Below, piece by piece: positions 48,334 to 55,581 of a stretch of 64,000 nucleotides of DNA. Position 1 is the stretch's first letter; every line of letters starts with the position of its first letter. The position numbers were made by a program, and so were the translations under genes. Under the pieces are notes generated by a model. The model made no database searches. It had not been told where the DNA came from and saw only the letters and a program-made list of their open reading frames with translations. The stretch is from Lysobacter dokdonensis DS-58. Lineage in GTDB: Bacteria; Pseudomonadota; Gammaproteobacteria; Xanthomonadales; Xanthomonadaceae. The stretch is taken from positions 62,001 to 126,000 of the forward strand of contig NZ_JRKJ01000005.1 of assembly GCF_000770795.1 (NCBI RefSeq), read 5' to 3'.

Positions 48334-49863
48334 TCACAGGTCGAACTTGATGCCTTGCGCCAGCGGCAGCGCGTCGGAGTAGTTGATCGTGTTCGTCTGG
48401 CGGCGCATGTACGCACGCCATGCGTCCGAACCCGATTCGCGGCCGCCGCCGGTTTCCTTCTCGCCGCCGAACGCGCCGCCGATCTCCGCACCCGAGGTGC
48501 CGATGTTGACGTTCGCGATGCCGCAATCGGAACCGGACGCGGCGAGGAACGCTTCGGCAGCCTTGAGGTCCTGGGTGAAAATCGAGGACGACAGGCCCTG
48601 CGGCACGGCGTTCTGCATCGCGATGGCTTCATCGAGCCCGCTGAACTTCATGACGTACAGGATCGGCGCGAAGGTCTCGTGCTGCACGATCGGCGTGTCG
48701 TTGGTCAGGCCCGTGATGATCGTCGGCAGCACGAAGTTCCCCTTGCCTTCGATGGCGGCGCCGCCCGTTTCGACCTTGCCGCCGGCGGCCTTCGCCTTGC
48801 CGATGGAATCGAGGTAGGCCTCGACGGCATCGCGGCTGTTCAGCGGTCCCATCAGGTTGGCCGGATCGGTCGGATCGCCGATCTTCTTCTCCACCTGCTT
48901 GTACGCGGTGATGAGCTTCGACAGGACATCGTCGTGGATGGATTCATGAACGATCAGGCGGCGCGTCGTCGTGCAACGCTGGCCCGCGGTGCCGACCGCG
49001 CCGAACACGATGGCGGGGATCGCGAGCTTCAGGTCCGCCGACTTGTCGACGATGATCGCGTTGTTGCCGCCCAATTCCAGCAGGGAGCGGCCCATGCGCT
49101 GCGCGACGCGCTCGCCGACCATGCGGCCGACCTTCGTCGAACCGGTGAAGGAGATCAGCGGGATGCGCTTGTCGTCGACGAACGACGAGGCCAGGTCGCT
49201 GCCCGCGTCGTTGAACAGGAAGAAGATGTCGGGGAAGCCGGCCTGCTTGAGCGCGGCATTGCAGATCTTCATCGAGGCGATCGCCGAGAGCGGGGTCTTC
49301 GGCGAGGGCTTCCAGATCGAGATGTCGCCGCACACCGCTGCGATGAAGCTGTTCCAGGCCCACACGGCGACCGGGAAGTTGAACGCGCTGATGATCCCGA
49401 CGATGCCGATGGGATGCCACTGCTCGTACATGCGGTGGCCGGGGCGTTCGGAATGCATCGTCAGGCCGTACAGCTGGCGCGAGAGGCCGACGGCGAATTC
49501 GCCGATGTCGATCATCTCCTGCACTTCGCCGTCGCCTTCGGGCTTCGACTTGCCCATCTCCAGCGCGACGAGCGAACCCAGCGCGTCCTTGTTGGCGCGC
49601 AGCGCTTCGGCGCACAGGCGGATCGCTTCGCCGCGGCGCGGGGCCGGCGTGGTGCGCCACACCTTGAAGGCCTGCTGCGCGCGTTCGACGATCAGGTCGT
49701 AGTCGGCCTGCGAGGAGGCGTGCACCTTGGCGAGCACGCTCCCATCGGTGGGGCTGACGGGTTCGATCACACCGGCGTCGGTGGTCTTCGACCATTCGCC
49801 GTTACCGAGATAGGTGCCGGATTCGGTCTCGTTGAGGCCGAGCGCTTTGAGGACAGGATGCAT
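48334..49863 (-). CDS. amaB: ALDH7-type aldehyde dehydrogenase (probable alpha-aminoadipate semialdehyde dehydrogenase)
   Basis: NAD-dependent dehydrogenase of 509 residues in the ALDH7A1/AmaB group, which acts in lysine breakdown. Catalytic Cys in [16 protein letters not shown], Glu in [11 protein letters not shown], Rossmann [13 protein letters not shown], and the ALDH7 C-terminal [29 protein letters not shown] 49863 ([10 protein letters not shown]) has GGAG upstream. It begins only 21 bp after the 3' end of tRNA-Arg(CCT) on the same strand, so its promoter must lie in or beyond the tRNA. The specific substrate is inference. Confidence 0.85.
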   Translation of the reverse strand: MHPVLKALGLNETESGTYLGNGEWSKTTDAGVIEPVSPTDGSVLAKVHASSQADYDLIVERAQQAFKVWRTTPAPRRGEAIRLCAEALRANKDALGSLVALEMGKSKPEGDGEVQEMIDIGEFAVGLSRQLYGLTMHSERPGHRMYEQWHPIGIVGIISAFNFPVAVWAWNSFIAAVCGDISIWKPSPKTPLSAIASMKICNAALKQAGFPDIFFLFNDAGSDLASSFVDDKRIPLISFTGSTKVGRMVGERVAQRMGRSLLELGGNNAIIVDKSADLKLAIPAIVFGAVGTAGQRCTTTRRLIVHESIHDDVLSKLITAYKQVEKKIGDPTDPANLMGPLNSRDAVEAYLDSIGKAKAAGGKVETGGAAIEGKGNFVLPTIITGLTNDTPIVQHETFAPILYVMKFSGLDEAIAMQNAVPQGLSSSIFTQDLKAAEAFLAASGSDCGIANVNIGTSGAEIGGAFGGEKETGGGRESGSDAWRAYMRRQTNTINYSDALPLAQGIKFDL

Positions 49864-49884
49864 CTGCGACTCCGATTGGGGGAA

Positions 49885-49958
49885 CGGCCCCGACACGATT
49901 CGAACGTGCGACCTGTCCCTTAGGAGGGGACCGCTCTATCCAACTGAGCTACGGGGCC
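49885..49958 (-). tRNA. tRNA-Arg (anticodon CCT), integration site of the prophage
   Basis: Minus-strand cloverleaf: acceptor GGCCCCG/CGGGGCC, anticodon loop CTCCTAA (CCT, reads AGG), T arm with TTCGAAT, discriminator G. Unlike the three other tRNAs in the window, CCA is not encoded (TTC follows). The integrase stop is 8 bp beyond its 5' end, so this gene is probably one attachment end of the prophage. Confidence 0.93.
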
Positions 49959-49966
49959 TCAATAAC

Positions 49967-50953
49967 TTACGTGCGGGCTTGTGCTTTTTTTGAGCTTACA
50001 CCCGTCAGGTTCAGTTTACCAATAGCCGCCTGTCCTGCGCCGGGTGCGTGGTGTGAATACTTCTCGGTCATCGTGATGGAGCTGTGCCCCGCCAGCTCCT
50101 TGATGTCGTGCAGGCTGACTCCCGCCTGCGCCAGGTACGTGCAGAACGAATGCCGGAGCCAATGCGGCGTTCCGCGCTTGACCTTCGTTCCCTTGTCTTC
50201 GGTGAACCAGTCGTTGAGCGTGTCCTTGTGACAATCCACCAGCCTGTCCGGCCCTAGCCGTTTCAGAGCGTCCTTTGCCTCTTTGTTGAGGGGCACCCAA
50301 CGCCACTTGCCCGACTTCGTTCGGCCGGTCGGCAAACTCTCCACGAACAGCTTTCCGTCACGCACGTCCTCGCGCGTGGCCTTCGCCATCTCGGATCTTC
50401 GCAGGCCCGTGTTCGCCATGAACTGCCAGATCGCCCCGCGTTCGGCCTTGAACAAGTCATCCAGTTCCTTGCGGGTGAAGTAGGGCGGCGCGCGGCTCGT
50501 CACCACCTTCGGCAACTCCACGCGTGCGAACGGGCTATCGGCCACCAGTCTGAGACGCTGTGCGCGCCTGTACGCAGCGCGGGCCATCTTCAGCGACTTG
50601 ACCACCGTCGCAGCGGCGTTCGCGCTCTGCGCGGCCCAGCGTTCGACGAGGGCGGCGTCCAGCTCCTCGGCAGGGTATCCGCCGAAGGAGGCAATCAGCG
50701 GGCGCAATGCCGCGTTGGTGCCCTTGAATGAGTCGGGGCGGGCCTGCTTGGACCAGTCGAGGTAATCCTGGAGGATCACGGCCACGGTGCGCCCCGAACG
50801 CGGGAGGATCAGCCCAGCGAGTTCTGCTTCTTTCTCGGCGCGTATGGCCTCAGCCTCGCGTCGGTCAATCTTTCCGAGAGACCGGCGAAGCTGCGTGCCG
50901 TCCTTCCGCCAGTTGAGGTAGTAGGCGTCGCCGCGCTTGTAGAGGGTTGCCAC
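49967..50953 (-). CDS. int: Phage integrase, tyrosine recombinase
   Basis: 328 residues from GTG 50953 (MATLYKRGDAYYLNW, like related phage integrases). The frame is open to an ATG at 51064. SAM-like core-binding domain about 75-160. The catalytic set is visible: Arg in NTGLRRSEMAKATRED, Lys near TKSGKWRWVPLN, HxxR in PHWLRHSFCTYL, His in LAGHSSITMTEKYSHH with the nucleophile Tyr (MTEKYSH). It ends against tRNA-Arg(CCT), the likely target. No clear ribosome-binding site; translation may depend on the overlapping upstream gene. Confidence 0.92.
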   Translation of the reverse strand: MATLYKRGDAYYLNWRKDGTQLRRSLGKIDRREAEAIRAEKEAELAGLILPRSGRTVAVILQDYLDWSKQARPDSFKGTNAALRPLIASFGGYPAEELDAALVERWAAQSANAAATVVKSLKMARAAYRRAQRLRLVADSPFARVELPKVVTSRAPPYFTRKELDDLFKAERGAIWQFMANTGLRRSEMAKATREDVRDGKLFVESLPTGRTKSGKWRWVPLNKEAKDALKRLGPDRLVDCHKDTLNDWFTEDKGTKVKRGTPHWLRHSFCTYLAQAGVSLHDIKELAGHSSITMTEKYSHHAPGAGQAAIGKLNLTGVSSKKAQART

Positions 50954-51126
50954 GGTCGGGACAGGAGGCAGGCATCCAAGGTGGCGCGATGATAGACCTT
51001 GCGGCCACCGGAGTTGGAGGCCGGAAGGCGCATCTTCCTGAATGCCCACTTCGAGCAGCGGCAATAGTCGGCCGCCTCGGGCTCGGTCATCCAGTCTGGC
51101 ACTGGCAACCGCTCCGCCGCGCTCAT
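50809..51126 (-). CDS. Excisionase-like helix-turn-helix protein overlapping int
   Basis: Residues 1-58 (MSAAERLPVPDWMTEPEAAD, then a CRCSKWAFRKM helix, then NSGGRKVYHRATLD) match MerR/AlpA-like phage excisionases that fold a winged helix. The remaining ~47 residues are read out of frame through the int 5' region and look low-complexity. Relatives usually stop near residue 60-75, so the stop may have been lost or the extension may be real. Ribosome-binding site GGGGGCGGG. Confidence 0.6.
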   Translation of the reverse strand: MSAAERLPVPDWMTEPEAADYCRCSKWAFRKMRLPASNSGGRKVYHRATLDACLLSRPWQPSTSAATPTTSTGGRTARSFAGLSERLTDARLRPYAPRKKQNSLG

Positions 51127-51132
51127 CCCGCC

Positions 51133-51164
51133 CCCTGCGCGTTATCCCGGCAAGACTGGAAGTT
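51133..51164. repeat. Intergenic linker repeat, family 1, copy 1
   Basis: A 32-bp unit (begins CCCTGCGCGTTATCCC, ends GACTGGAAGTT) matches 51418-51449 at 30 of 32 positions. It forms the leader of the excisionase-like gene on the minus strand. Confidence 0.9.
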
Positions 51165-51172
51165 TATTTCCA

Positions 51173-51409
51173 TCATGGGGTGGGCTCCGGCTTGTGGTCG
51201 CGCACTTCGACGAGGAACCCTTCGATGCGGTCGAGCATCACCCACGCCTGCCGCAGGCCGGTTCGCGCGATCTCCTGCGCCTCCTCGTGCGCAATCTCGG
51301 CGCTCACCCACGGCTTCCCTGCGTGCCGCATGTCGTCGCAAAGTTGCTTCACCCTGCGCGCCTTCTCTCGCACTTCGGCGGCCTGATCCAGAATTGATTG
51401 GTTAGCCAT
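51173..51409 (-). CDS. Small phage protein, hypothetical
   Basis: 78 residues, highly charged and predicted helical (SILDQAAEVREKARRVKQL). Not recognised. Ribosome-binding site AGGGAGGGAAG. It is exactly bracketed by the two copies of the 32-bp linker repeat, like a movable cassette. Confidence 0.7.
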   Translation of the reverse strand: MANQSILDQAAEVREKARRVKQLCDDMRHAGKPWVSAEIAHEEAQEIARTGLRQAWVMLDRIEGFLVEVRDHKPEPTP

Positions 51410-51417
51410 TCTTCCCT

Positions 51418-51449
51418 CCCTGCGCGTTATCCCCGCCAGACTGGAAGTT
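51418..51449. repeat. Intergenic linker repeat, family 1, copy 2
   Basis: Second copy of the 32-bp unit at 51133 (differences at positions 17 and 20 of the unit). It supplies the leader of the gene at 51173-51409. Confidence 0.9.
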
Positions 51450-51451
51450 GC

Positions 51452-51628
51452 TCATAGCGGACCGGCCCCCTCTTTGCCTTTCGTGATTGGCCATTCCCAC
51501 CAGCTCAGCTCTCGCTCCTTGCGAGGCGTTCTCTCCTTTCGCGTCACGTCGCACTTCGGGCAATAGATCGCGCCAGCCACGTCAGCGTCGGGCTGCCATT
51601 CATGCTCGCATTCGCGCAGCTCGGCCAT
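51452..51628 (-). CDS. Small zinc-ribbon-like phage protein
   Basis: 58 residues, MAELRECEHEWQPDADVAGA then IYCPKCDVTRKER. C7/H9 with CPKC could bind one zinc ion. ATG overlaps the stop of the upstream gene (ATGA). Function unknown. Confidence 0.6.
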   Translation of the reverse strand: MAELRECEHEWQPDADVAGAIYCPKCDVTRKERTPRKERELSWWEWPITKGKEGAGPL

Positions 51629-52194
51629 CACGCCTCTCCCTTCGTGCTTGCGGGTGGGGTGGGGAGCGGTTGCCAGTGGGTCGGCTTGCATTCCACGTCG
51701 GTTCCGTTCGCACTGCGGACCCACTTGCCGCGCCCGCCTGCATTGTTCGGCAACAGCGGCTCCCACCAAACCACGTCGATCATGACGCAGGGGTCTTCCA
51801 CGTCATCTTCCGGCACGAAGCCAAGCAGGTAGATTCCGCCAACGCGCGAACCATCGGCCACTGACTTCGGCGCACTCTCAATCGGCAACCACCCCCTCCC
51901 CTCAGCCTGCGGTGCGGCGGACAGGGCGGCGGTTAGGGCGGCGCGCATTGCGTCCTTTCCGACATACCCGCCATAACCGGGCTGGTAATCGACGCTGCCG
52001 AACATGCCATCCATCGCACGCTCGACCATCGCGTCATCCACCAGCGCCCCCACGGCGGGCGGGGCCTCCTCGCCCTTGGCGGCACCAGCTGCGGGGGCGG
52101 CGGCGAGCATGGCGACCGCCGCGTGTGCGCCAGCTTCCTGCAACAGTTCGGCGAGGCGTTCTTCGCTCAGTTCGATCTTGTGCGTGCCGCTCAT
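51628..52194 (-). CDS. DUF551-like phage protein
   Basis: 188 residues. A helical N-terminus (ELSEERLAELLQEAG), an Ala-rich middle, then GWLPIESAPKS..DGSRV..YLLGFV...WWEPLLPN near residue 110 onward. That last stretch is the DUF551-like pattern common in temperate phage early regions. The start is uncertain: ATG 52194 has GGAG at 9-bp spacing, ATG 52200 at 3 bp. Function unknown. Confidence 0.65.
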   Translation of the reverse strand: MSGTHKIELSEERLAELLQEAGAHAAVAMLAAAPAAGAAKGEEAPPAVGALVDDAMVERAMDGMFGSVDYQPGYGGYVGKDAMRAALTAALSAAPQAEGRGWLPIESAPKSVADGSRVGGIYLLGFVPEDDVEDPCVMIDVVWWEPLLPNNAGGRGKWVRSANGTDVECKPTHWQPLPTPPASTKGEA

Positions 52195-52200
52195 TCCCAT

Positions 52201-52224
52201 CCTCTCCTTGAGTGCGCCGGCTAG
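52201..52224. repeat. Intergenic linker repeat, family 2, copy A
   Basis: CCTCTCCTTGAGTGCGCC and following bases match copy B (52506-52529) at 22 of 24 positions. On the minus strand it contains the stop of one gene and the AAGGAGAGG ribosome-binding site of the next. Confidence 0.9.
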
Positions 52225-52502
52225 GCGAAGGCCGCGAGGGCTTCGGCTCGGCGTTCGTTTGCGGCGGTCAGTCGGTGCCACTTCGGGCTGTCGTAGTCGT
52301 AGCCGCTGTCGTCGGGCAGACGCGCGGGCACGGCATCCCATGCGAAGTGCGCCGCGTCGTACTCCCGATCCGCCGCGAGCAGTTCGGCGATGGCTGTGAC
52401 CGCTTCGTTCTGCTTCGCGCAAGCCGCGCAATTCGGCAGCGGACAGAGCGCGTCCATTTTCAGGTCGCGCAACACCGCCAGCACGTCAATCTTCTCGATC
52501 AC
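52221..52502 (-). CDS. Phage hypothetical protein
   Basis: 93 residues from GTG 52502, MIEKIDVLAVLRDLKMDAL, with CPLPNCAAC in the middle and a charged helical C-terminus. The GTG is supported by the repeated leader with AAGGAGAGG 6 bp upstream. Not recognised. Confidence 0.65.
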   Translation of the reverse strand: MIEKIDVLAVLRDLKMDALCPLPNCAACAKQNEAVTAIAELLAADREYDAAHFAWDAVPARLPDDSGYDYDSPKWHRLTAANERRAEALAAFA

Positions 52503-52521
52503 GTTCCTCTCCTTGAGTGCG
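52499..52521. repeat. Intergenic linker repeat, family 2, copy B
   Basis: A 23-bp block identical to 52726-52748 (core CGTTCCTCTCCTTGAGTGCG). It carries a GTG start and its ribosome-binding site. Confidence 0.92.
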
Positions 52522-52525
52522 CCAG

Positions 52526-52729
52526 TTAGCGGAAGTCTTCTTGGTTTTCCGGCATCGTGAAGTGCGTTCCGCAATTGCGGCACTCGTAGTCGATGACAGC
52601 GGGCCAGTCTTCGGTCACGGTCTCACCAGCCTCGTTGACGAACTGGCGAATGTGGTCCGGCACGCGCTCGGCGCTGAGATGGTCAATCGCGCCGCACATC
52701 GGGCACATCACGGAATACTTCTCGCTCAC
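52526..52729 (-). CDS. Small zinc-ribbon phage protein
   Basis: 67 residues from GTG 52729. Two CxxC pairs (MCPMCGAIDHL and ECRNCGTHF) form a probable zinc ribbon. The leader is the repeated 23-bp linker. Could be a nucleic-acid-binding accessory of the recombination module; function not known. Confidence 0.7.
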   Translation of the reverse strand: MSEKYSVMCPMCGAIDHLSAERVPDHIRQFVNEAGETVTEDWPAVIDYECRNCGTHFTMPENQEDFR

Positions 52730-52748
52730 GTTCCTCTCCTTGAGTGCG
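52726..52748. repeat. Intergenic linker repeat, family 2, copy C
   Basis: Identical to copy B over 23 bp. Together the copies bracket the genes at 52221 and 52526. Confidence 0.92.
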
Positions 52749-52756
52749 GACTGCGG

Positions 52757-53044
52757 TTAGAACGGCGGGAAGTCGTCGAAATGCTCGTCGCGCGGGGTCT
52801 CGCGCAACGGAATCGGCTTGCTCTCCTGGTGCTTTCCGTCCGCCCTCCACTGATCCACCTGCACGTACCACTTGCCCTGCTGCGAAACCTTCACGTCTGC
52901 GTTGATCCACTCGCCCGTCTGCGATTGCAGCCACGCGATCAGTTCTTCGCGCTTGATGGACAGCTTCGCCTTGACGTACTCCGGCGCTTTTTCGTGCGGG
53001 GCCTTCGCGATCAGGCCTTCGATGAATTTGGTGTCGTTGCTCAT
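52757..53044 (-). CDS. Phage protein with SSB-like C-terminal tip
   Basis: 95 residues: a basic helical start, a central WINADVKVSQQGKWYVQVDQW strand pair, and an acidic-hydrophobic end HFDDFPPF. That end resembles the tip of single-strand DNA-binding proteins (DDDIPF type). It directly follows the ERF gene (TAAATG junction), where phages often place an SSB. An OB fold is not evident, so this is inference. Confidence 0.6.
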   Translation of the reverse strand: MSNDTKFIEGLIAKAPHEKAPEYVKAKLSIKREELIAWLQSQTGEWINADVKVSQQGKWYVQVDQWRADGKHQESKPIPLRETPRDEHFDDFPPF

Positions 53045-53695
53045 TTAGGCTGCCTTCTGTTGGGATTGAGCGGTCGTGTGCGCCTTCTTCAGCGCGGCGC
53101 GCGTCTTTGAATCGAGCCTCGTCCACAGCGCCGCCTTGGCGTCCGCGTCGAGGTTTTGCGAGGTGAGGTAGTCGTGGGCGTCGGCGGGGTCTGCCGCTAC
53201 GCGCGCGGACACTTGCGCGGCGATCTTCAGCAGGTACGCCTGGTCTTCCTCGTTCATGGCTTCCCATGCGCCCGAGGTCGGGCGGCCCGAATTGCGGGTG
53301 TCGTTGGCGGCGGGCTTTTCCTTGCCGGTGGTTGCGTCGAGCGCGTCGTGTTCGACGATCTCGAATGCGGTCACCCACAAGTAGCGGCGCTGGTAGGTTT
53401 CGACCGCGCCGATGTTCTGCACCTCGTGGCAACCCTTGAGGGCCGCGCTGCCCATCGGCGAAGTGATCTGCACGGACGTGTTGTCTTCGGTGTCCGTGAT
53501 CGTCAGCGTGGCGATGTCCGCCGTGAACGACACGATGCCGCACAACTTCAGCTCGGCGAAAATCGCCTGCGCGGTCGGCAGGAAGTCGCCCAGCTCGAAA
53601 TACTTGTAGCCCGCGAACTTGTTTTCGCCGGTCTTCTTCAGATCCCGCTTCGCCAATTCCAGGCGGGCTTGGGTCAGCTTGGTGAGAACGCTCAT
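53045..53695 (-). CDS. erf: ERF-family single-strand annealing protein
   Basis: Phage recombinase that anneals complementary strands. 216 residues: the ERF core is about 1-125 (NKFAGYKYFELGDFLPTAQAIF, GSAALKGCHEVQNIGAVETYQRRYLW), then a linker and a helical C-terminal domain. Central gene of the leftward operon; its product probably works with the SSB-like neighbour downstream. Confidence 0.88.
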   Translation of the reverse strand: MSVLTKLTQARLELAKRDLKKTGENKFAGYKYFELGDFLPTAQAIFAELKLCGIVSFTADIATLTITDTEDNTSVQITSPMGSAALKGCHEVQNIGAVETYQRRYLWVTAFEIVEHDALDATTGKEKPAANDTRNSGRPTSGAWEAMNEEDQAYLLKIAAQVSARVAADPADAHDYLTSQNLDADAKAALWTRLDSKTRAALKKAHTTAQSQQKAA

Positions 53696-53697
53696 GT

Positions 53698-53877
53698 TCA
53701 GTCTCGCTCGTAGAAATCGGTGGTAGGCGCGGCGTCTGCGATCTGCTCGGCCTCGTACATGCGCCCATAACTCGGATGCTCCCGGTTCGCGAACCGCGCC
53801 AGTTCGTCCATCTGCACAAGGACGGCGGCGTGTTCCGGCTTCGTGCCGTTCGCGACGAGTGCGGTGAAGTAGTTCAT
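53698..53877 (-). CDS. Small phage protein, hypothetical
   Basis: 59 residues (MNYFTALVANGTKPEHAAVL). No family recognised. ATG overlaps the upstream stop (ATGA); ends 2 bp before erf. Confidence 0.6.
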   Translation of the reverse strand: MNYFTALVANGTKPEHAAVLVQMDELARFANREHPSYGRMYEAEQIADAAPTTDFYERD

Positions 53878-53978
53878 TCGCGGAACTCCTTGTCGTTTTC
53901 GATGAAGTCCATGCAGAACCCCGCGATCACCCACAGGAGGGCAATCAGGGCGATGGCGTGGTAGGCGAGGAAGGTCAT
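53874..53978 (-). CDS. Small single-pass membrane protein
   Basis: 34 residues with one hydrophobic helix (YHAIALIALLWVIAGFCM) and an acidic C-terminus. ATGA overlaps on both sides support translation. Function unknown. Confidence 0.5.
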   Translation of the reverse strand: MTFLAYHAIALIALLWVIAGFCMDFIENDKEFRE

Positions 53979-54124
53979 GCGACCTCCATGCCGGTGGCGA
54001 ACCACATGACGACCGACGCCAACCCGTAGAGCGCGCCGAACGAAAGAACGATGGCGACTACCCACACGAGCGCGGCGAGGACCAGCTCCGCAACCTTGTC
54101 CGTCAGTTCGATGAATCCACTCAT
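53975..54124 (-). CDS. Small membrane protein
   Basis: 49 residues: a short amphipathic start (MSGFIELTDKVAEL), then a long hydrophobic stretch (VLAALVWVVAIVLSFGALYG) and a second hydrophobic part. Coupled to both neighbours by ATGA overlaps. Function unknown. Confidence 0.5.
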   Translation of the reverse strand: MSGFIELTDKVAELVLAALVWVVAIVLSFGALYGLASVVMWFATGMEVA

Positions 54125-54372
54125 ACGGGCTCTCCGGTCGCCTTGGCGATGGCGCTGTGCAGACGGTCGTGCAGGTCGCCGCCGTCAGGGATGACCGAGA
54201 CGCGACCGATGCATTCGCGGACGAGCGCGAGCAGTTCCGGCGCGGCCGCAATCAAAAGGGCGTCGCCCACTTGGTACTGGCATTCGCTCGCGAGGCGCGC
54301 GACGTCTTCACCGTTTGCGATCACGTCGCCGTAGGCGTCCACTTCCCACGGCCCCGGCGTGTGCTTGCTCAT
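54121..54372 (-). CDS. HTPGPW-type phage protein
   Basis: 83 residues, MSKHTPGPWEVDAYGDVIA, then DALLIAAAPELLALVREC and VSVIPDGGDLHDRLH. Such HTPGPW proteins are common in phage early regions with unknown role. Its front half resembles the gene at 58159 and its back half the gene at 57801, both in the opposite operon. Confidence 0.65.
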   Translation of the reverse strand: MSKHTPGPWEVDAYGDVIANGEDVARLASECQYQVGDALLIAAAPELLALVRECIGRVSVIPDGGDLHDRLHSAIAKATGEPV

Positions 54373-54575
54373 CGCGGCAACTCCTCGATCACGGGCACCA
54401 ACCCCCGCACGCTGTCCAACTGCGCGCCCACCCGCTCGCACAGCGCGATTTGCTCGCTCACTTGCGCGTGGTACGCCTTGTCGCTGGCGTACAGCAGGTT
54501 CATCACGTCGCGGATCAGTGGATCGTCCGCCAGCCCCAGTTCGTTCGCGGCGGCAAGGTAGTTTTCGCGGCTCAT
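54369..54575 (-). CDS. Small phage protein, hypothetical
   Basis: 68 residues, all-helical appearance (ENYLAAANELGLADDPLIRD). Overlaps its neighbours by ATGA. Not recognised. Confidence 0.6.
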   Translation of the reverse strand: MSRENYLAAANELGLADDPLIRDVMNLLYASDKAYHAQVSEQIALCERVGAQLDSVRGLVPVIEELPR

Positions 54576-54832
54576 GCGTCTGCTCCGGTTTTCAGGTCGT
54601 CTTCGAAGTCCTCGCGGGAGTCCGCCAGGATTTCGGCCTTGTCGTTTGCGGCGTGCTGGAAGTAGGCGCGGGCCATCTTCGCGAGCAGGGAATCGGGGAG
54701 GCGGTAGCGCGCGAAGTCCGCGAGGCGCGCATCGGGGCCGTCGAACAACCAGCGCTCGTGGAGTTCTGCGTCGTACATCACGCCATCCATCAGCGCGGGG
54801 TTGATGTGGTCGTGGCAGCCAAAGCGGGTCAT
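54572..54832 (-). CDS. Small acidic phage protein, hypothetical
   Basis: 86 residues, MTRFGCHDHINPALMDGVMY, acidic C-terminus (REDFEDDLKTGADA). Start ATG 54832 overlaps the upstream stop. Function unknown. Confidence 0.6.
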   Translation of the reverse strand: MTRFGCHDHINPALMDGVMYDAELHERWLFDGPDARLADFARYRLPDSLLAKMARAYFQHAANDKAEILADSREDFEDDLKTGADA

Positions 54833-55011
54833 GGCTTGCGCTCCACGTAAGCGTCTGCGAGCGCAAAATAATCTGATCGCAGCCCGTCGATGTACGCCTC
54901 CAATTTGTCGGCGGCGTTGGCAAGCGTTTGTTGCTTGACCGCGCAATCGGTGGTGTGCATGGCGATGCGGATCGCCTCAATCCAGAACGCGGGGTTGATT
55001 TGCTCTCTCAC
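54829..55011 (-). CDS. Small phage protein, hypothetical
   Basis: 60 residues from GTG 55011 (GTGA overlap with the upstream stop, GGAG upstream). Helical, with KQQTLANAADKLEAYIDGL. Not recognised. Confidence 0.55.
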   Translation of the reverse strand: MREQINPAFWIEAIRIAMHTTDCAVKQQTLANAADKLEAYIDGLRSDYFALADAYVERKP

Positions 55012-55178
55012 AGCTCGACTCCGTAATTCGTGTGCCAAACTTCCGGGGGCGTGCAGGCGTGGTTGCGCGCGAGGATGTGTTCGGGGCGTTCGGGGTGGGC
55101 CGTCGCGAAGTCGCCAGGCTCAACGCGCGTCAAGGCATAGACCCATGCGAACAGGGATTCGTCGTTGAAGGCCGTCAT
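55008..55178 (-). CDS. Small phage protein, hypothetical
   Basis: 56 residues, MTAFNDESLFAWVYALTRVE. ATGA overlap upstream, GTGA downstream. Not recognised. Confidence 0.55.
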   Translation of the reverse strand: MTAFNDESLFAWVYALTRVEPGDFATAHPERPEHILARNHACTPPEVWHTNYGVEL

Positions 55179-55453
55179 GGCAGCGTGTCCAATTCGCCGC
55201 ACGCTTCGTCGTAATCGCGGCGAAGGTCACTGACGGCCTGCACAGCACGATCAGCAAGGCGCGGCGCATAGTTGTCGCCGTCCGTATCGCCGCCAGCCAC
55301 ACGGAAGCATTCGGCCAACTGCTCCTCACGGTCGCTCAGGAGGCGAAGAAGATCGGCAATCGCGCGGGCCTCCCCGTGCGTCAGTTCGATATCGCGCCAG
55401 CGCGGCGTCTGGTCGATGCGGACGCGCAGCTCGACGAGCCAGTCGGTGTTCAT
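55175..55453 (-). CDS. Phage hypothetical protein
   Basis: 92 residues, predicted helical (LTHGEARAIADLLRLLSDRE; DRAVQAVSDLRRDYDEACGE). ATGA overlaps at both ends. Not recognised. Confidence 0.6.
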   Translation of the reverse strand: MNTDWLVELRVRIDQTPRWRDIELTHGEARAIADLLRLLSDREEQLAECFRVAGGDTDGDNYAPRLADRAVQAVSDLRRDYDEACGELDTLP

Positions 55454-55581
55454 GCGATCACCTTCCACACGCAGAACCCCATCACAGCGCACACCACAAC
55501 CCAGCACACAAGGGCAGGGAGGTCGTGGCGGGGTTCGTATGCGCCGAAATCGGAAACTTCGGGAGCGATGTGCGGAGGCAT
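55450..55581 (-). CDS. Small membrane protein
   Basis: 43 residues: a soluble start (MPPHIAPEVSDFGAYEPRHD) and a C-terminal hydrophobic helix (LPALVCWVVVCAVMGFCVW). TAATG junction with the upstream gene. Function unknown. Confidence 0.5.
   Translation of the reverse strand: MPPHIAPEVSDFGAYEPRHDLPALVCWVVVCAVMGFCVWKVIA

Noticed and set aside
51123-51341. 72-codon minus-strand frame over the gene at 51173-51409
   Set aside because: Arg-rich shadow frame; the other frame has the better ribosome-binding site and a natural composition.
51133-52760. Linker repeats as a CRISPR array
   Set aside because: Two unrelated repeat families, and the intervals are coding genes of different lengths, not spacers.
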